DNA of 8,242 bases from CAYTSA01 sp964440345 (GTDB lineage Bacteria > Desulfobacterota > Desulfovibrionia > Desulfovibrionales > Desulfovibrionaceae), in contig CAYTSA010000127.1 of assembly GCA_964440345.1 (NCBI GenBank), positions 1 to 8,242 of the forward strand, given 5' to 3'. The notes under the pieces were generated by a model. It was given only the letters and a program-made list of their open reading frames with translations, was not told the DNA's origin and ran no database searches. Positions 5,943 through 8,242 of this stretch are shown piece by piece (the first letter of the stretch is position 1; each line of letters begins with the position of its first letter). The translations under genes and the position numbers were made by a program.

Positions 5943-6590
5943 TCACTCGGTTTTTCGCCGAGCCAGAACAGTTTCGCCGGCTACAACTTTGTCACCATTT
6001 AGTAACACTATTTCATAGTCGCTCGGCAGGTAAACGTCAACCCGCGAGCCGAACATGATGCACCCGAACCGAGCCCCCAGGGGCAGTTGATCCCCAGCCT
6101 CGGCCCGGCACACGATGCGCCGGGCGACAAGGCCGGCTATTTGCACCACTGTGAATTGCTCGTTGGCGGCAGACACAAGAGAAAGCGAAAGACGCTCGTT
6201 GTGTTCAGAGGCTTTGTCAAAAGAGGCATTGAAGAATTTTCCCGGCCGGTAGACCACTCTTTGTACGGTCCCGGCTATTGGCGCGCGGTTTACGTGCACA
6301 TTGAACACATTCATGAACACGCCTATGCGCTGCCGTTCCAGTCCGGTCAGGAGGTCCATGGCCCGGTCCACGCAGCAGACTTTGCCGTCAGCAGCAGAGA
6401 TAACGGCGTCTGGGTCTTCTGGAGGATAGCGCACAGGGTCGCGAAAAAAGTAAAGTGAAAACAACCCTAAAAGCACAAAAATAGTCGAGAGCCACGGCCA
6501 GCCGAAAATGGCAAATAGAAGGGCAAAGAACGCTGCAAGGCCTATGATGGGATACCCCTCAGGCGATGTCCCAGGGCGAGACATTTGCAT
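5943..6590 (-). CDS. psd: Phosphatidylserine decarboxylase proenzyme, short form
   Basis: Converts phosphatidylserine to phosphatidylethanolamine at the inner membrane. It has 215 residues, the length of the short bacterial class rather than the roughly 320-residue E. coli form. A hydrophobic segment (about 13-47) anchors the N-terminus. ISAADGKV (64-71, Asp68) and NVFNVHVNRAP (94-104, His99) match the conserved Asp and His. The self-cleavage site is FGSRVDVYLP: breakage between Gly181 and Ser182 gives the alpha chain its pyruvoyl group. The ATG at 6590 has GGAG 6 bases upstream (6597-6600). A second ATG at 6584 is less well spaced. The same frame is open upstream to 6812 but runs through the preceding gene and is not coding. 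The gap to the upstream gene is 13 bases, so one mRNA is likely. Confidence 0.95.
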   Translation of the reverse strand: MQMSRPGTSPEGYPIIGLAAFFALLFAIFGWPWLSTIFVLLGLFSLYFFRDPVRYPPEDPDAVISAADGKVCCVDRAMDLLTGLERQRIGVFMNVFNVHVNRAPIAGTVQRVVYRPGKFFNASFDKASEHNERLSLSLVSAANEQFTVVQIAGLVARRIVCRAEAGDQLPLGARFGCIMFGSRVDVYLPSDYEIVLLNGDKVVAGETVLARRKTE

Positions 6591-6603
6591 GAAAAACTCC
6601 TTA

Positions 6604-7215
6604 TCAGGATTGATTTGCAGCAGCAAGAAGCGCGTCGTTGAAACGCCGGCCCGGCGCCCAGCCGCGCATGTATGCCTCCAGGCAATAGCGCAGCTCGTCC
6701 AAGACTTGCTGGTCGGAAAACAGCCCCGGCAGCTCTTCAGCCAGTCGCGGCCGTCGGCCCAGCCGGCCGCCGCGGACGATTCTCCAGCCCAGCCGGCCCA
6801 GTTGCAACACATCCTCCGGACACGCCGCCGCGCACCGGCCGCAACGCAAACACTGACTCAAGTCCACAAGAGGACCGAAATCGTCGACTACAACCAGGTG
6901 CTCCGGGCACTCGTCAACGCATTCAGCGCAGCCCTGGCAAGCGTCCTGGACCACGTTCAGTTCCGCCGCACGAATGAAACCAACGTCAGCCACATGCGGC
7001 CGAGAGCAGCCGTTGGCGCAGCCGCTGACAACTATGTGAAATTTTTGGTGATGGCGTATTACCGGCAGCTGCGCCTTCAAGAACTCTGGCCAGCCTGCGC
7101 CATGCACCAGGTCAACGATTTGTTGCTCCAGGCCGGGGACGGTCTCCAAAGCATAGGGGCATTCCTTGCCTGCAGCACCGCGGCATATGTCCAGGGTGAA
7201 CGTGTCGCGCCTCAT
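6604..7215 (-). CDS. Sulfite/nitrite reductase-like iron-sulfur domain fused to a 2[4Fe-4S] ferredoxin
   Basis: A 203-residue cytoplasmic redox protein. Residues 11-70 carry the cysteine pairs of the siroheme-[4Fe-4S] domain: Cys11 and Cys19 (CRGAAGKEC), then Cys66 and Cys70 in VVSGCANGCSRPHVADVGF. In sulfite and nitrite reductases these hold the cluster that shares a cysteine with siroheme. Two ferredoxin motifs follow: Cys93/96/99/103 and Cys122/125/128/132, each C-x2-C-x2-C-x3-C and able to bind a [4Fe-4S] cluster. The N-terminal ferredoxin-like half-domain usual in full sulfite reductases is missing, and the first Cys pair is spaced x7 rather than the more common x5. It could be a small assimilatory-type sulfite reductase, known from Desulfovibrio, or an electron-transfer relative without reductase activity. 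Its ATG overlaps the HAD stop (ATGA), with AGGAG 5 bases upstream (7221-7225). Why it sits before psd is unknown. Confidence 0.85.
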   Translation of the reverse strand: MRRDTFTLDICRGAAGKECPYALETVPGLEQQIVDLVHGAGWPEFLKAQLPVIRHHQKFHIVVSGCANGCSRPHVADVGFIRAAELNVVQDACQGCAECVDECPEHLVVVDDFGPLVDLSQCLRCGRCAAACPEDVLQLGRLGWRIVRGGRLGRRPRLAEELPGLFSDQQVLDELRYCLEAYMRGWAPGRRFNDALLAAANQS

Positions 7216-8015
7216 GCGTTCTCCTGAGCAGACAGCAGCGCAGCGGAAAATTCTGCAAAGCCTTCGCCGGACCTAGCCATGGTTGTGTACGCCGGTTCGG
7301 CTTCCAGAAGGCCGGCAAAATCCGCGATGTTGGCAACGCCAACAGAAAGCGGGAAAAACCCGAACATGGGCGCATCGTTGGGGGAATCGCCTATGTAGAC
7401 AACGCGGTCCTTGGCGGCGTCCAGGTCCAGCCCGTAAATGTCCTGGAAAAAAAGCCGGGCAGTGGAAAGCTTGTCAAAATCGCCAAACCAGCCGTTTACG
7501 TGGATGGAGCTGATCTTAGCATGTGCGCCAGCGTCCAGAAGCATCTGCTGAATGCGCAGCGTCGCTTCACGGTCCAGGGGCTCCACGTCCTCGCAGAAAT
7601 CAATGGCCAGGTCAGCAATGCGATAGCGCTGGTCGGCTGATATGGCCGCGCCAGGCACGGTGGCGATGATGGTCTCGGCCAGGTCGGCCAGCTTGCGCTG
7701 GTCTTCCTGCAGATGTTCCTTGCCGCGGGCATAGACGCGGAGCATGCTCTTGCTGTCCGCGTCGTACCGGAAATAGAACGCGCCGTTTTCGCCCACCACG
7801 CCCGCCGCCGGCCACATGCGGGCAATGTGGTCGCACCAGCCGGCTGGCCGGCCGGTGACCGGGATAACCGGGAGCCCGGCGTTGCACATGTTCTCCATGG
7901 CTGCATACGAACAAGCAGGCAAGCGACCCTCTGTGGTCAAGGTGTCGTCAATGTCAGTGAGCACATAGCGCACTGCCTGAAGATCGGCTGCGGGACACTG
8001 GCTGAAAGGCTGCAT
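7212..8015 (-). CDS. HAD-superfamily phosphatase (Cof/sucrose-phosphatase-like, type IIB cap)
   Basis: A 267-residue soluble hydrolase. Motif I is DIDDT (21-25), with Asp21 as likely nucleophile and Asp23 as acid/base. Motif II is VTGRP (53-57), motif III includes Lys182 in DFDKLS, and motif IV is GDSPND (209-214), which binds magnesium. GENGA (75-79) and the long middle insert (about 85-175) indicate a C2B cap, as in sugar-phosphate and mannosyl-3-phosphoglycerate phosphatases. All catalytic residues are present, so it should be active on a phosphorylated metabolite, which cannot be named. The ATG at 8015 has AAGGA 6 bases upstream (8022-8026). The stop overlaps the next start by 4 bases, so the two proteins are probably made together. 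It appears to be the first gene of the phospholipid operon. Confidence 0.88.
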   Translation of the reverse strand: MQPFSQCPAADLQAVRYVLTDIDDTLTTEGRLPACSYAAMENMCNAGLPVIPVTGRPAGWCDHIARMWPAAGVVGENGAFYFRYDADSKSMLRVYARGKEHLQEDQRKLADLAETIIATVPGAAISADQRYRIADLAIDFCEDVEPLDREATLRIQQMLLDAGAHAKISSIHVNGWFGDFDKLSTARLFFQDIYGLDLDAAKDRVVYIGDSPNDAPMFGFFPLSVGVANIADFAGLLEAEPAYTTMARSGEGFAEFSAALLSAQENA

Positions 8016-8037
8016 AAGCTGTCCTTAAGTTGTATAC

Positions 8038-8053
8038 TGTAATAGTCGGGCCA
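8038..8053 (-). promoter_or_regulatory. Weak sigma-54-like promoter candidate before the HAD gene
   Basis: On the minus strand it reads TGGCCCGACTATTACA, against TGGCACG-N4-TTGCA. The spacing is right and 10 of 12 consensus bases match, but the -12 GC is AC. It would give a leader of only about a dozen bases before the HAD start. No good sigma-70 pair was seen in the same gap. A sigma-54 promoter would be unusual for lipid genes. Confidence 0.22.
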
Positions 8054-8242
8054 GTGTACGCAGGTTGGGAGCAGGTAGCAACCATAATCAACCCAGGCTG
8101 TCACCCCCAGGCGGCGCTTCTTTGGTGATGCTTGTATGCGCAATCTATGTATCTGGCTTTTCGCATATAACTGAGTAGTTTTGATTTTGTGGCTATGCAG
8201 CTAGCTCCGAATAGTGGTAATTAATGCGGCAATGGTTGTTTT

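Noticed and set aside
6591..6812. 74-codon upstream extension of psd
   Set aside because: It runs through the preceding ferredoxin-like gene in another frame. The ATG at 6590 has a well-placed ribosome binding site and gives the usual length.
1..8242. tRNA, rRNA, CRISPR array, insertion sequence or phage genes
   Set aside because: I read both strands and found no regular repeat-spacer pattern, transposase, integrase or cloverleaf sequence.

Overview
The window reads as part of a Gram-negative chromosome, most likely a sulfate-reducing deltaproteobacterium of the Desulfovibrio kind. That is an inference from the gene families: a short sulfite-reductase-like protein fused to a 2[4Fe-4S] ferredoxin, the short form of phosphatidylserine decarboxylase paired with pssA, and a type IV prepilin. 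GC content is moderate and no database search was possible. Every supported gene lies on the minus strand, so transcription runs from high to low coordinates.

Right part (about 8015 to 5135). A compact gene group runs HAD phosphatase, sulfite-reductase-like ferredoxin, psd, pssA. The first pair overlaps by 4 bases and the next gap is 13 bases. The last two enzymes make phosphatidylethanolamine: PssA makes phosphatidylserine from CDP-diacylglycerol and serine, and Psd decarboxylates it. The first two genes have no obvious role in that pathway. The 227 bases right of the HAD gene hold no gene I can support.

Middle (5134 to 4356). A Crp/Fnr-type regulator follows, with its own promoter-like region. 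This region carries a tandem 8-base repeat and a near-palindrome at the predicted transcription start.

Left-middle (4198 to 1181). A complete polar amino acid ABC importer is encoded in the order binding protein, permease, ATPase, permease. The last three genes overlap at stop/start codons. A strong hairpin separates the binding protein gene from the rest and probably lets it be expressed at a higher level.

Left (1180 to 1). An AT-rich, gene-free stretch of about 640 bases carries two diverged copies of a roughly 72-base structured repeat, an inverted repeat, and a sigma-54-like promoter. It leads to a solitary type IV prepilin gene that ends in a clean intrinsic terminator. No pilus assembly genes are in view.

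Nothing here is clearly a new defence or mobile system. The most interesting items are the structured repeat pair, the probable sigma-54 control of the orphan pilin, and the redox protein embedded in a phospholipid operon.
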